In this document: positions 26,895 through 35,529 of the stretch, piece by piece
Layout of the letters: each line of letters opens with the position of its first letter
How positions within the stretch are numbered: position 1 is the first letter of the stretch
Assembly: GCA_902796925.1 (NCBI GenBank)
Contig: CADBQW010000005.1
Coordinates: 1-51,316 of the forward strand
DNA: 51,316 nt
Reading direction: 5' to 3'
Source: an uncultured bacterium
GTDB lineage: Bacteria > Cyanobacteriota > Vampirovibrionia > Gastranaerophilales > Gastranaerophilaceae
Program-made: the position numbers and the translations under genes
Notes under the pieces: model-generated
Databases searched by the model: none
What the model was told of the DNA's origin: nothing
What the model saw: the letters and a program-made list of their open reading frames with translations, nothing else

Positions 26895-27146
26895 ATGAAT
26901 TTAGTCGAAAAATTAAAAGGATATGAAAATCAATATATGTTTATAAAATGGGCTACCGGAGGAGAATACGGTAAGCTCATTTATGTTGGAAGTGATTTTA
27001 TAGAATTTAATATAATAAACGTAGACACAATGGAGTATTCGGAAACGGTATTTATACAGGCATCTTTAATTCTTGAGGTTGCCATTGGCGGTGCGGATGT
27101 ACAGAGAATTCTGGCTGAAGTTTCTTCAAAAATGTCTCTTGATTAG
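26895..27146 (+). CDS. Small hypothetical protein (83 aa), Sm/SH3-like barrel pattern
   Basis: No family recognised with certainty. After MNLVEKLKGYENQYMFIKWA come short alternating strands (GKLIYVGSDFIEFNIIN, ETVFIQASLILEVAIGG). This arrangement of glycine-turn-separated strands is common in small beta-barrel (Sm-like or SH3-like) proteins, and a short helical end follows. Clear ribosome site GGGAG. It lies between the CsoR-fold gene and comM, each with its own promoter, so co-regulation is not implied. Confidence 0.7.
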   Translation: MNLVEKLKGYENQYMFIKWATGGEYGKLIYVGSDFIEFNIINVDTMEYSETVFIQASLILEVAIGGADVQRILAEVSSKMSLD

Positions 27147-27151
27147 TTATG

Positions 27152-27180
27152 TTGCAAGAATACTTTAATCGATATATAAT
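27152..27180 (+). promoter_or_regulatory. Promoter giving a leaderless comM transcript
   Basis: TTGCAA (27152-27157), exactly 17 bp, TATAAT (27175-27180), then 6 nt (AGACAC) and the ATG at 27187. Transcription should start at or next to the A of the start codon. No ribosome site is present. Confidence 0.75.
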
Positions 27181-27186
27181 AGACAC

Positions 27187-28728
27187 ATGGTTAATAAAGT
27201 AAATACAGCAACAGTCATAGGCTTAAATCCTTACATCGTTGAGGTTGAGGTTGATACCGTAAGGTCTATACCTAATATATCTATTGTGGGACTTCCTGAT
27301 ACGGCCATTAACGAAGCAAGAGACAGGGTTCGATCTGCAATCAGGAATTCAGGCTTCACTTTTCCTGACGGAAAGGTTGTTGTAAACCTCGCACCGGCAG
27401 ATTTGAAAAAAGAAGGTTCACACTTTGATTTACCAATTTCTATTGGTATTCTGGTTGAAGAAGATGTAATATCAAGTGAAGCCATTAAAGATTACGCATT
27501 TATAGGTGAACTGTCTCTTGATGGATCTTTAAGACCTGTAGCCGGAGTTTTACCGTTAGTTTTGGGTTTAAAAGATTTTGGAATAAATAATGTTATCGTT
27601 CCACAAGAGAATGTACAAGAGGCAGCACTTGCTCAAGGGATAACCGTTTTTGGTGCAAAAAGTCTTTGTGATGTTGTTTCACATTTTGTTGAAAGCCCTC
27701 TGGAACCTACGGCTATAGATGTTGAGAAATATTTAAAAAACAGCATAGAACAAGAATATACGTATGACTTTAAGGATGTGAAGGGACAGCAAAAAGCAAA
27801 AAAAGCCTTAGAGATAGCTGCGGCTGGTAATCACAATTTATTAATGACAGGATCACCGGGGTCCGGGAAAACTCTTATGGCAAAATGTTTTCCCTCAATA
27901 CTTCCTCCATTAACTATTCAGGAGGCCTTAGAACTTACTAAGATATATAGTATATCCGGACTTTTATCTTCTAAAGAACCGTTGATGACCAGGCGCCCAT
28001 TTCGTGCAGTTCACCATACAGCCTCTCCAAATGGTATAATAGGCGGCGGGACTGTTCCTAAACCGGGAGAAATAACTTTGGCACATCGCGGGGTTCTTTT
28101 TCTTGATGAAATGGCGGAATTTCCACGTGCAGTTCTTGAAGTTTTAAGGCAACCCCTTGAAGATTCAGAGATTGTTATTTCGCGCGCCAAACATTCAATC
28201 AAATATCCGGCAAAGTTTTTGCTGCTTGGTGCAATGAATCCTTGTCCTTGCGGGTTTCTTGGAGATAAGGAAAAACAATGTACTTGTTCAGAATTTCAAG
28301 TGAATAGATATCTTTCTAGATTGTCAGGACCTCTTTTAGACAGAATTGATTTACAGATAGAAGTTCCGAGGTTGAGCTCGGATGAACTTTTAAATTATAA
28401 AGTGACAGAAGAATCTTCTGAACAAATTAGATCTCGAGTTGTAAAAGCAAGGAATATTCAATATAATCGTTATAAAAATGAAGGCATTTTGACCAATTCC
28501 GAGTTAACACCGAAATTAATCAAAAAGTATTGTAAAATTGATGATGAGACAAATAAAATATTTAAAGTTGCGATTGTAAAATATCAATTATCCGGTCGGA
28601 GATACGACAGGGTTTTAAAACTTGCAAGGACAATTGCTGATTTAGATAACAGTCAAAATATTGAACAAAAACATCTCATGCAGGCACTTCAATACAAGAT
28701 GATAGATTTTGACAAGCTTAAACAATAG
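27187..28728 (+). CDS. comM: YifB/ComM family Mg-chelatase-like AAA+ ATPase
   Basis: Hexameric helicase-like AAA+ protein; ComM promotes branch migration during natural transformation, and many genomes annotate it as YifB. An N-terminal Lon-protease-like S5 fold begins ATVIGLNPYIVEVEVD with IVGLPDTAINEARDRVRSA. The AAA domain has Walker A GSPGSGKT near residue 223, Walker B VLFLDEMAEF, and the C-terminal DRIDLQIEVPRL and SGRRYDRVLKLARTIADL motifs. 513 residues, full length. Monocistronic with a likely leaderless mRNA. ComEC at 5.3 kb is a functional partner. Confidence 0.95.
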   Translation: MVNKVNTATVIGLNPYIVEVEVDTVRSIPNISIVGLPDTAINEARDRVRSAIRNSGFTFPDGKVVVNLAPADLKKEGSHFDLPISIGILVEEDVISSEAIKDYAFIGELSLDGSLRPVAGVLPLVLGLKDFGINNVIVPQENVQEAALAQGITVFGAKSLCDVVSHFVESPLEPTAIDVEKYLKNSIEQEYTYDFKDVKGQQKAKKALEIAAAGNHNLLMTGSPGSGKTLMAKCFPSILPPLTIQEALELTKIYSISGLLSSKEPLMTRRPFRAVHHTASPNGIIGGGTVPKPGEITLAHRGVLFLDEMAEFPRAVLEVLRQPLEDSEIVISRAKHSIKYPAKFLLLGAMNPCPCGFLGDKEKQCTCSEFQVNRYLSRLSGPLLDRIDLQIEVPRLSSDELLNYKVTEESSEQIRSRVVKARNIQYNRYKNEGILTNSELTPKLIKKYCKIDDETNKIFKVAIVKYQLSGRRYDRVLKLARTIADLDNSQNIEQKHLMQALQYKMIDFDKLKQ

Positions 28729-28768
28729 CATAATTTATGTTTAAATTCTCATTTAATAAACAAACCTA

Positions 28769-28796
28769 TTGTTTTTTGCATTTTAGCAGGTATAAT
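28769..28796 (+). promoter_or_regulatory. Promoter of tpiA
   Basis: TTGTTT (28769-28774), 16 bp, TATAAT (28791-28796). A short leader with AAGGAG precedes the ATG at 28832. Confidence 0.6.
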
Positions 28797-28831
28797 ATTG
28801 GCGTTAACGTACATATTATAAGGAGAAAATT

Positions 28832-29632
28832 ATGTCAAGAAAACCTATTATTGCGGGAAACTGGAAAATGAACCTTTTAAAAAATGAGGCTAAGTCTGTT
28901 TTTGAGGGAGTGAAAAGTTTTTGTGAAAATTACACAGCACAAGAACTGCCTACCGTTATCATTGCCCCAGTATTTACTTCACTTTCAGAAGTTTCAACAG
29001 TAGCATGCGATTGCGGATGCGGCGGAAATAAAATTTCAATATCCGGACAAAATTGTCACTGGGAATCTTCAGGTGCTTATACAGGTGAAATTTCCGTTGA
29101 AATGTTAAAAGATGCAGGTTGTTCATATTGTATTATTGGCCACAGCGAAAGAAGACAATATTTTTCAGAAACTGATGAGATGATTAATAAAAAAGCAAAA
29201 GCTATTCTTGCAGGCGGGTTGATACCTATCATATGTTGTGGTGAAACACTTGAGCAAAGAGAATCCGGTGTCACAGATTCTCACATTTCATCTCAGATTA
29301 AGGCTGCGCTTTCAGGTATTTCCTCTGAAGATATTTCAAAATCTGTTATTGCATACGAACCTATCTGGGCCATAGGTACCGGTAAAACTTGTGATTCTGC
29401 AGAGGCTAATAGGGTTATTAAAATGATCAGAAGTGTAGTAAGTGAAGTTGCAGGAGCTGATGCTGCTGATTCTATCAGAATCCTTTACGGCGGTTCAGTA
29501 AAACCTTCAACTATTGCAGAACAAATGTCTCAATCTGATATTGACGGGGCACTTGTTGGCGGAGCATCTCTTAAGGCCGATAGTTTCAATGAAATTATTG
29601 CAAACACAATGAAAGTTGCTGTAAGCGCTTAA
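28832..29632 (+). CDS. tpiA: Triosephosphate isomerase
   Basis: Glycolytic enzyme interconverting dihydroxyacetone phosphate and glyceraldehyde-3-phosphate. Catalytic Lys in GNWKMN, His in IIGHSERRQYF, Glu in AYEPIWAIGTG, and the phosphate loop YGGSVKPS with GGASLKADSF are all present. 266 residues, about ten more than usual; the extra residues form a Cys-rich insertion (ACDCGCGGNK, near residues 63-72) between strand 2 and the SGQNCHWE motif. Strong promoter and ribosome site, strong terminator, so monocistronic. Confidence 0.97.
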   Translation: MSRKPIIAGNWKMNLLKNEAKSVFEGVKSFCENYTAQELPTVIIAPVFTSLSEVSTVACDCGCGGNKISISGQNCHWESSGAYTGEISVEMLKDAGCSYCIIGHSERRQYFSETDEMINKKAKAILAGGLIPIICCGETLEQRESGVTDSHISSQIKAALSGISSEDISKSVIAYEPIWAIGTGKTCDSAEANRVIKMIRSVVSEVAGADAADSIRILYGGSVKPSTIAEQMSQSDIDGALVGGASLKADSFNEIIANTMKVAVSA

Positions 29633-29653
29633 AAGCAGATATAAGCCAGTTTA

Positions 29654-29692
29654 AAAAGGTCCTCGAAATTAAAACTTCGAGGACCTTTTCTT
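29654..29692 (+). terminator. Strong intrinsic terminator of tpiA
   Basis: AAAAGGTCCTCGAA (29654-29667) and TTCGAGGACCTTTT (29676-29689) form a 14-bp perfect stem with an 8-nt loop, then CTTTC. The A run on the left arm makes it bidirectional, also closing the convergent permease gene at 29703. Confidence 0.92.
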
Positions 29693-29702
29693 TCAATAAT
29701 AT

Positions 29703-30653
29703 CTATATGAATTGTTCGACAATTTGAACTAAAAAACCTGAAACAATACTTACGACAAGCAATATTTTTACAATTAAGATTGTATCTTCTTTGTTTTCTG
29801 TGTGTTTACAAAGTATTATTATTCCCAAACCTCCGTTTGACAATAAACCCGCAAGTGCAGCTCCGAAAGATATTGAACCTTTTATTAATAGCATTGTTAG
29901 AGCTATGGATACTGCACAATTTGGTATTAAGCCAAAAAATGCGGTAAAAAGAGGCATTATGACTTGAAAACTTTTTACAATATTTTCCAGTTCAATATTT
30001 GAACTGATTAATTCAATTAACCCATTTAAAGCTAGTGTTATCAGTAAGATAAAACTAAAAATATTAACAGTATGCTTCAAAGGGTGCAGTAACAAGTCTC
30101 GTTTTCTTCTGCCGATTACCTCATGATGACAACATCCGTCAATGTCTTCAACATCTTCTTTTTTTAGAATATACTTTTTATCTTTCAAAATAAAATCAAC
30201 TAAATATCCTACCGTAATAGCAATTATTAATTTTAATATTATTAGAGGAATAAGGTACCCTATACTTTTTGGTGTGGCCAGAAGTATTGGGATAGCTTCA
30301 TCTGATGTCGCGAGATAAATTGCAATCAATGAGCCTTTAGTAATATATTTTTCTACATATAAAGTACTTGCAATAACTGAAAATCCGCATTGAGGAAAAA
30401 TTGCCGCAACACTACCAAATAAAGGGGCGTTTTTTTCAGAACGCTTCATAATTAAATTTATTTTATCTGCAAAGAAATATTCAATAACTTCAATTATTAT
30501 GAAAATGAGAAATATCAACGGTAATATGTGTAAGCTGTCAATAATTGCATCAGATATCCAATCACTAAGATTCAAATTTTCAATGAAAACATCCGCAAAT
30601 GAAAATATGTTATTATTTAATTCAACTATAGATTTTAAAAAATTAACTATCAT
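29703..30653 (-). CDS. Putative heavy-metal/manganese permease (ArsP_2, DUF2899-like)
   Basis: A 316-residue polytopic membrane protein with two symmetrical halves, each containing a Pro-x-Cys motif inside a helix: FPQCGFSVIASTLYVEKYI and IPNCAVSIALTMLLIKG. These motifs, with the following ATSDEAIPILLA and GALAGLLSNGGLGIIIL segments, match putative metal-exporter permeases (PF11449-like). A His/Cys-containing cytoplasmic loop (DGCCHHEV, near residue 172) may bind metal. The substrate is not proven; arsenic, manganese and other metals have been proposed for relatives. Start ATG at 30653 is 6 nt after TAAAAT and has no ribosome site. It diverges from the 176-residue gene. Confidence 0.75.
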   Translation of the reverse strand: MIVNFLKSIVELNNNIFSFADVFIENLNLSDWISDAIIDSLHILPLIFLIFIIIEVIEYFFADKINLIMKRSEKNAPLFGSVAAIFPQCGFSVIASTLYVEKYITKGSLIAIYLATSDEAIPILLATPKSIGYLIPLIILKLIIAITVGYLVDFILKDKKYILKKEDVEDIDGCCHHEVIGRRKRDLLLHPLKHTVNIFSFILLITLALNGLIELISSNIELENIVKSFQVIMPLFTAFFGLIPNCAVSIALTMLLIKGSISFGAALAGLLSNGGLGIIILCKHTENKEDTILIVKILLVVSIVSGFLVQIVEQFI

Positions 30654-30659
30654 ACGATT

Positions 30660-30688
30660 ATTTTAACCAAAAGTTGTATTTGTTGCAA
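30660..30688 (-). promoter_or_regulatory. Promoter giving a leaderless permease transcript
   Basis: Minus strand: TTGCAA (30688-30683), 17 bp, TAAAAT (30665-30660), 6 nt, ATG at 30653. It overlaps the divergent promoter at 30674-30702, so the two polymerases would compete for the site. Confidence 0.7.
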
Positions 30689-30702
30689 AAAAGTATTATA
30701 AT
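30674..30702 (+). promoter_or_regulatory. Promoter giving a leaderless transcript for the 176-residue protein
   Basis: TTGTAT (30674-30679), 17 bp, TATAAT (30697-30702), 6 nt, ATG at 30709. It overlaps the oppositely directed permease promoter (30660-30688). Confidence 0.7.
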
Positions 30703-30708
30703 TTAATA

Positions 30709-31239
30709 ATGATACTTCAAGGTTCATTTTCAGAATCGATATTGATGAATAATGAAATTCGACCCTATCCTGTTTCACCCCGTGAAACAGCGGGTATTAC
30801 GGACATGTCAAAGGCTCATTTCAGATATGCTTTGCAAGAATCTGATTATCCAAATCTTATAATAGATGAACCCATATACGACGGACTCGGAGATGTTATT
30901 CAACCCGGATACTATCAACTTGCACTGTCAGATGAAAGAAATTTTTTAATCCTAATTCAATCCCAAAAAGCTGTTGCCATTATCCCCGTATTTAAACTGG
31001 AAGATGACGGAGGTGCAGATGCTCGTGAGAAGTTGAATCAACAAAAAAACAAAAGATATCTGAAAAGACAAAAAAAAGAAATTCAAAAAACAAACGAAGC
31101 CAGATCCAAAAAAGGCATGCCTCCTATCTCTGATAATATACATATGGAAGCAAAAATCGAATACATTAACGATGGTCAATATTATCTTATTATGTACGAA
31201 CGTGAAAATATAAGAGCTTGGGGAGCAATTAAAGGTTAA
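30709..31239 (+). CDS. Hypothetical protein (176 aa) with basic central segment
   Basis: No family recognised. The N-terminal third (EIRPYPVSPRETAGITDMSK) looks extended. A beta-rich part follows (GYYQLALSDERNFLILIQSQ), then a strongly basic Lys/Gln stretch (KNKRYLKRQKKEIQKTNEA) that is likely helical, then strands near the C-terminus (QYYLIMYERENIRAWGAIKG). The basic helix could bind nucleic acid or a membrane surface; this is inference. Start ATG at 30709 has no ribosome site and is 6 nt after TATAAT; M13 is an unlikely alternative. It diverges from the metal permease. Confidence 0.65.
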   Translation: MILQGSFSESILMNNEIRPYPVSPRETAGITDMSKAHFRYALQESDYPNLIIDEPIYDGLGDVIQPGYYQLALSDERNFLILIQSQKAVAIIPVFKLEDDGGADAREKLNQQKNKRYLKRQKKEIQKTNEARSKKGMPPISDNIHMEAKIEYINDGQYYLIMYERENIRAWGAIKG

Positions 31240-31300
31240 TAAATCTTGTAGATGAACTTATTTGGTTAAATGGGTAATATATTAAAATTTGTAGAAATTA

Positions 31301-31328
31301 TTACACAAAAATTTTTTTGGCATATAAT
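31301..31328 (+). promoter_or_regulatory. Promoter giving a leaderless spoIID-like transcript
   Basis: TTACAC (31301-31306), 16 bp, TATAAT (31323-31328), 6 nt, ATG at 31335. The in-frame TTG at 31317 would lie inside the promoter and is rejected. Confidence 0.7.
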
Positions 31329-31334
31329 ATTTTT

Positions 31335-33089
31335 ATGAAAAATTGGGTGAGAGCGGGAATATTACTTTGTTTGTTTTTATCTGTAGAAACCATATGTTTT
31401 GCGGATAATCCTTATTTAAAATTTCACATCCCTAAAAAAACACTTGAAATTGCAAACGATACACCAAATGTTAAACCCACTGCTGTAGAACCGACTTCCC
31501 CAGTAGTAAGAGTAGGAATTGGTACGGAAGGTTTTAAGTCATATACAAGAACATCAGTAAGCATATATGGAACATCTGAAATTATACTTTGTGATAACGA
31601 CACTGCTGTAAAAACCTTTCCGGCCGGTGTTAATGTGAATATAAAACTCAATTCTCAAGGAAGTTTTGACATTACAACGGATAATGGTGAAAAAATTGCA
31701 TCTGTTAATGGGGTAGTAAGATTCGTATGCCCTCAAGGTTTGTTAGGGGTTAGATGGCTAAAAAGAGCCGGAGTTAACGCATTATACCATGGAGCTTTAG
31801 AGATAGTAAAGGCTAATAAAACTTCATTTAATCTTGTAAATATAATCGAAGTGGAGCAATATCTGAGAGGAGTTGTTCCTAATGAAATGCCTGTGAGTTT
31901 TGGCTTGGAAGCACTGAAGGCGCAAAGCGTTGCTGCCAGAAATTATGTTTTATCACCGAGAACAAAAGCTTCGCCAAACTATGATGTTGTCGATTCTGTC
32001 GCAAGTCAGGTTTACTATGGGGCGGGTACGGAAAAAAAACTTTCTGATACCGCAGTAAAAGAAACTGAAGGAATAGTAGCTATTTACGATTGGGACTTGA
32101 TACTTGCACAATACAGTTCAACAGCAGGCGGGTATACAGAAAGCTACTCCAACAGTTTTTCCGATCCATATTCAAAAGCTTTTCCTTCAAAAGAAAAACC
32201 CTATCTTATAGCGAGACCTGATATAATAGGGCAAGAGCCTTTGAATACAGACGAAGCCGCCTTAACTTACTATAAATCAAAACCGGATTCTTATGATATA
32301 CGTTCACCGTATTTTCGATGGGAAAGGGAATGGTCATCAGATGAATTAAAAAATATTCTCGAATCTAATCTACCTGCACAGTCTGCAACAGGTTTTGTGA
32401 AACCTGCTTTCAATAAAGGTGATAAATTGGGTACATTGCAAGATATAAGAGTTCACCGTCGCGGAAACTCCGGCAAGATTGTTGAATTGGAGATTTATAC
32501 AGATAAAGGTAACTATAAAGTTTACAAAGAACTTGTTATAAGGAGACTTTTTACAAAATCCGGTAAAGCTATGCCAAGTGCGAATATGGCATTTGAATTA
32601 ACAAAGGATGCTGACGGAAACCTTTCTGATATAAAAGTCTATGGAGGAGGTTATGGTCATGGTGTTGGAATGAGCCAGTTCGGTGCGGGTTTTATGGGAA
32701 AAGAATTAAATATTCCGTATTATAAAATTCTACAACACTACTATTCAGGAATAACCCTGGGAACGAAACCTTTTACAATAGTTTCGGAAACGGGAAAAAA
32801 CTCTTACACTCAGAGATTTTTTAACACAAACAATTATGCAAAAATTAAATTGGATAATAAGAATGGAATTTCAGAACTGTTTGTATACATAAACGGTTAT
32901 GGTAAAACTGTTACTTTGCCATTGAGTATTCTTGGAGATAAGAGATTTGTAGAAATTGATATTTCAAAAGATTTAAAAGATGGAGAAAATGAAATAACAT
33001 TTGTGTTACAAGAAAATGATTTTAATAAAAAAAGCTTGAAGGGATATGTTGAATTGGTAGAAAAAGATGACAACGATGGATTGTGGTAA
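31335..33089 (+). CDS. SpoIID/LytB-domain protein, predicted exported peptidoglycan-acting enzyme
   Basis: 584 residues. N-terminal signal peptide (KNWVRAGILLCLFLSVETIC..FA), then a beta-rich region with VRVGIGTEGF, and the SpoIID domain with YLRGVVPNEMP (catalytic Glu), EALKAQSVAARNYVL, YSSTAGGYTES and, far downstream, GGGYGHGVGMSQFGAG. SpoIID family members are lytic transglycosylases of denuded glycan, or amidase activators. Non-sporulating cyanobacterial relatives also carry them for cell-wall remodelling. A C-terminal beta domain (about 490-584) follows. It overlaps the murJ start by 23 bp, linking wall cleavage with lipid II flipping. Confidence 0.9.
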   Translation: MKNWVRAGILLCLFLSVETICFADNPYLKFHIPKKTLEIANDTPNVKPTAVEPTSPVVRVGIGTEGFKSYTRTSVSIYGTSEIILCDNDTAVKTFPAGVNVNIKLNSQGSFDITTDNGEKIASVNGVVRFVCPQGLLGVRWLKRAGVNALYHGALEIVKANKTSFNLVNIIEVEQYLRGVVPNEMPVSFGLEALKAQSVAARNYVLSPRTKASPNYDVVDSVASQVYYGAGTEKKLSDTAVKETEGIVAIYDWDLILAQYSSTAGGYTESYSNSFSDPYSKAFPSKEKPYLIARPDIIGQEPLNTDEAALTYYKSKPDSYDIRSPYFRWEREWSSDELKNILESNLPAQSATGFVKPAFNKGDKLGTLQDIRVHRRGNSGKIVELEIYTDKGNYKVYKELVIRRLFTKSGKAMPSANMAFELTKDADGNLSDIKVYGGGYGHGVGMSQFGAGFMGKELNIPYYKILQHYYSGITLGTKPFTIVSETGKNSYTQRFFNTNNYAKIKLDNKNGISELFVYINGYGKTVTLPLSILGDKRFVEIDISKDLKDGENEITFVLQENDFNKKSLKGYVELVEKDDNDGLW

Positions 33090-34674
33090 TGACGAAAAGA
33101 CAACGAGTCTGTTAAAAGCAGCATGGCTGATTGCTGTAATTACAATATTCAGTAAATTTATTGGTTTTATAAGAGATATTGTAATTGCAGCAGTATACGG
33201 TGCCTCTACAGTTTCGGATTCATATTTTTACGCATATCAGATACCTTCTCTGGCACTATTACTTTTAGGTGGTGTTGGAGGACCTTTTCATAGTGCAACG
33301 GTTGCAGTATTTTCAAAGCTTATTCCAAATCTAAAGGATAAGCCTACAGAAGAAATCAATAAATTATATTCAACATTTATGACTGCAACTGTTATATTTT
33401 TCGTAATTCTTGGGGTAATATTTTTTGTATTTTCGCATCCGATTATGAATCTTATAATTTCTGAAGGTTCAACACAGATGGTAAACCTTGCATCAATGCA
33501 TTTAAAAATAATGACTCCAATATTTGTGATTGGCGGAATTTGCGGAATATATTACGGTATTCTTGTAACTTACAAAGAATTCATGTTGCCGAATCTTTCA
33601 CCGATTGTCATGAGCCTTGTAATCATAACAATGATTAGTCTTGTACATGATGATAAGACGGGAATTATACTTGCCATTGCAACAACCGTTGGTGCTATAT
33701 GTCAGCTCGCGCTACAGTATCCAAGAATAAAAAATTTGGGTTTTAAAGTTGTACCGAATTTAGATATCAATAATCCTAATTTTAGAAATATATGTGAATT
33801 GCTATTTCCTGCGGTATTATCGTCAACAGTAGGGCAAATTCATATTTATGTTGACATGTTTTTCACCTCCTCGCTAAGAGAAGGGGCTTGGACTGCGATA
33901 GGGTATGCAAACAGAATTTTTCAATTTCCTGTAGGAATTCTTGTTGTGGCATTTCTTGTGCCGCTATTTCCTATATTTTCCAGATTAGTTGCAGATAAAG
34001 ATATGGATGGTATCAGAAACTATTTTAATAAGGGTGTTTCTATACTTTTCTTCGGCGCTATCCCAATAATTATTGGGATTTTGTTACTGGGGTATGACGG
34101 AGTGTCTTTGATATTTGAACACGGTGCTTTCGATTCTAAAGCAACCATGATGGTAACTGAAGCTTTGTGGTGTCTCTCTGTATCAATAATTCCTTATGTG
34201 TTTCGGGATAGTATAACCAGAGTTTATTATTCATTTAACGATTCCAAAACTCCGTTTATTGTAGCTTTCTCATCAGTCGTTTTGAAAGTTTTGTTAAATT
34301 TCTTATTTATTACAAAATTTGGTATGGGAATTGGTGGAATTACTCTTTCTACATCTTTTGTAACACTGTTTAACGCTATTGTTTTGGGATATTTTATAAA
34401 ATCAAAGATAAAGCTTGATTACAGGGAATTATTTAAAAATTTAGGAAAAATGCTTTTGGCAGGTGGAATAACATTTACAATATGTCTCGTTTTATGTTGG
34501 GGATTTAGTTTTATATATTTACCAAAAGATATTTTTGCATTGCTTAAAATATTTTTTGTAGGCATTATTTGCGTGACAGTTTATGTATGGCTAAACCTCA
34601 AATTCAAGATGAAATATGCGGAAGAATTGTTATTAAGGCTTGTAAATAAAATCAAAATAAAATTAGGAAGATAA
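33067..34674 (+). CDS. murJ: Lipid II flippase MurJ (MviN family)
   Basis: Moves lipid II across the membrane for peptidoglycan assembly. 535 residues with about 14 hydrophobic helices. SKFIGFIRDIVIAAVYGAST is the first-helix MviN signature (arginine in the central cavity), and PSLALLLLGGVGGPFHSATV and LREGAWTAIGYANRIFQFP are typical of MurJ. The start overlaps the end of the SpoIID-like gene; ATG at 33067 or 33076 are both possible and neither has a strong ribosome site, so expression is probably by coupling. The stop shares one base with the lipA start. Confidence 0.95.
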   Translation: MTTMDCGNDEKTTSLLKAAWLIAVITIFSKFIGFIRDIVIAAVYGASTVSDSYFYAYQIPSLALLLLGGVGGPFHSATVAVFSKLIPNLKDKPTEEINKLYSTFMTATVIFFVILGVIFFVFSHPIMNLIISEGSTQMVNLASMHLKIMTPIFVIGGICGIYYGILVTYKEFMLPNLSPIVMSLVIITMISLVHDDKTGIILAIATTVGAICQLALQYPRIKNLGFKVVPNLDINNPNFRNICELLFPAVLSSTVGQIHIYVDMFFTSSLREGAWTAIGYANRIFQFPVGILVVAFLVPLFPIFSRLVADKDMDGIRNYFNKGVSILFFGAIPIIIGILLLGYDGVSLIFEHGAFDSKATMMVTEALWCLSVSIIPYVFRDSITRVYYSFNDSKTPFIVAFSSVVLKVLLNFLFITKFGMGIGGITLSTSFVTLFNAIVLGYFIKSKIKLDYRELFKNLGKMLLAGGITFTICLVLCWGFSFIYLPKDIFALLKIFFVGIICVTVYVWLNLKFKMKYAEELLLRLVNKIKIKLGR

Positions 34675-35519
34675 TGTCAATGCAGAGACTACCCGAGTAC
34701 CTAAGGCGACCCATTATAGATACAGATAAAACAAAAAAGGTCAGAAAAATTTTAAAAACGAGATGTCTGAATACAGTTTGTGAAAATGCTCGTTGCCCTA
34801 ATAAAAACGAATGTTATCAAGATAACACAGCTACATTCCTTATTATGGGTGATGTTTGCACCAGAAATTGCCGATATTGCAATATATCTTGTGAAAAACC
34901 TAAACCCTTGGATAATTCTGAACCGCTCCGTATTGCTCAAGCAATAAGAGATTTGGGGTTAAAATATGCTGTTATAACTTCTGTTACACGTGATGATTTG
35001 CCCAATGGAGGAGCAGATCATTTTGCTCAATGTATATATGAAATCAGGAAATTAACACCTGATGTAAAAATTGAGATTTTAACTCCTGATTTTAAAGGTT
35101 CCCCAAAATCGCTTGATAAAATTATTAAAGCAAAGCCTGATGTATTTAATCACAACATTGAAACTGTGCGGAGAATTTTTAAAATTGCTCGCCCGCAAGG
35201 CAGCTACGACAAATCTTTAAATGTACTTAAGTATATTAAAGATAACAGTGATATAACAACAAAATCCGGACTTATGATAGGACTTGGAGAAACATTTGAG
35301 GATTTAAAAGAAACCTTCGAGGATTTGAAATCAGCAGGATGTGATATTTTAACTGTTGGGCAATATATACAACCATCTAAATCTCATCTTGAAGTTAGAA
35401 AATTTTATGAACCGAAAGAATATGATTTGATAAAGGACTTGGCAAATAAAGTTGGGATTAGACATTATCAAATAGGTCCGCTGGTCAGAAGCTCTTATCG
35501 TGCCGGTAAAATTTTATAA
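34674..35519 (+). CDS. lipA: Lipoyl synthase
   Basis: Radical-SAM enzyme that inserts two sulfurs into octanoyl groups on lipoyl domains. The auxiliary cluster CENARCPNKNEC (CX4CX5C) and the radical-SAM cluster CTRNCRYC (CX3CX2C) are present, as is the C-terminal RSSYRAG. 281 residues, normal. The start overlaps murJ as TAATG. It is third in the spoIID-like-murJ-lipA unit, an unusual partnership since lipA normally sits with lipB or dehydrogenase genes. Confidence 0.97.
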   Translation: MSMQRLPEYLRRPIIDTDKTKKVRKILKTRCLNTVCENARCPNKNECYQDNTATFLIMGDVCTRNCRYCNISCEKPKPLDNSEPLRIAQAIRDLGLKYAVITSVTRDDLPNGGADHFAQCIYEIRKLTPDVKIEILTPDFKGSPKSLDKIIKAKPDVFNHNIETVRRIFKIARPQGSYDKSLNVLKYIKDNSDITTKSGLMIGLGETFEDLKETFEDLKSAGCDILTVGQYIQPSKSHLEVRKFYEPKEYDLIKDLANKVGIRHYQIGPLVRSSYRAGKIL

Positions 35520-35529
35520 ATTTAGTAAA

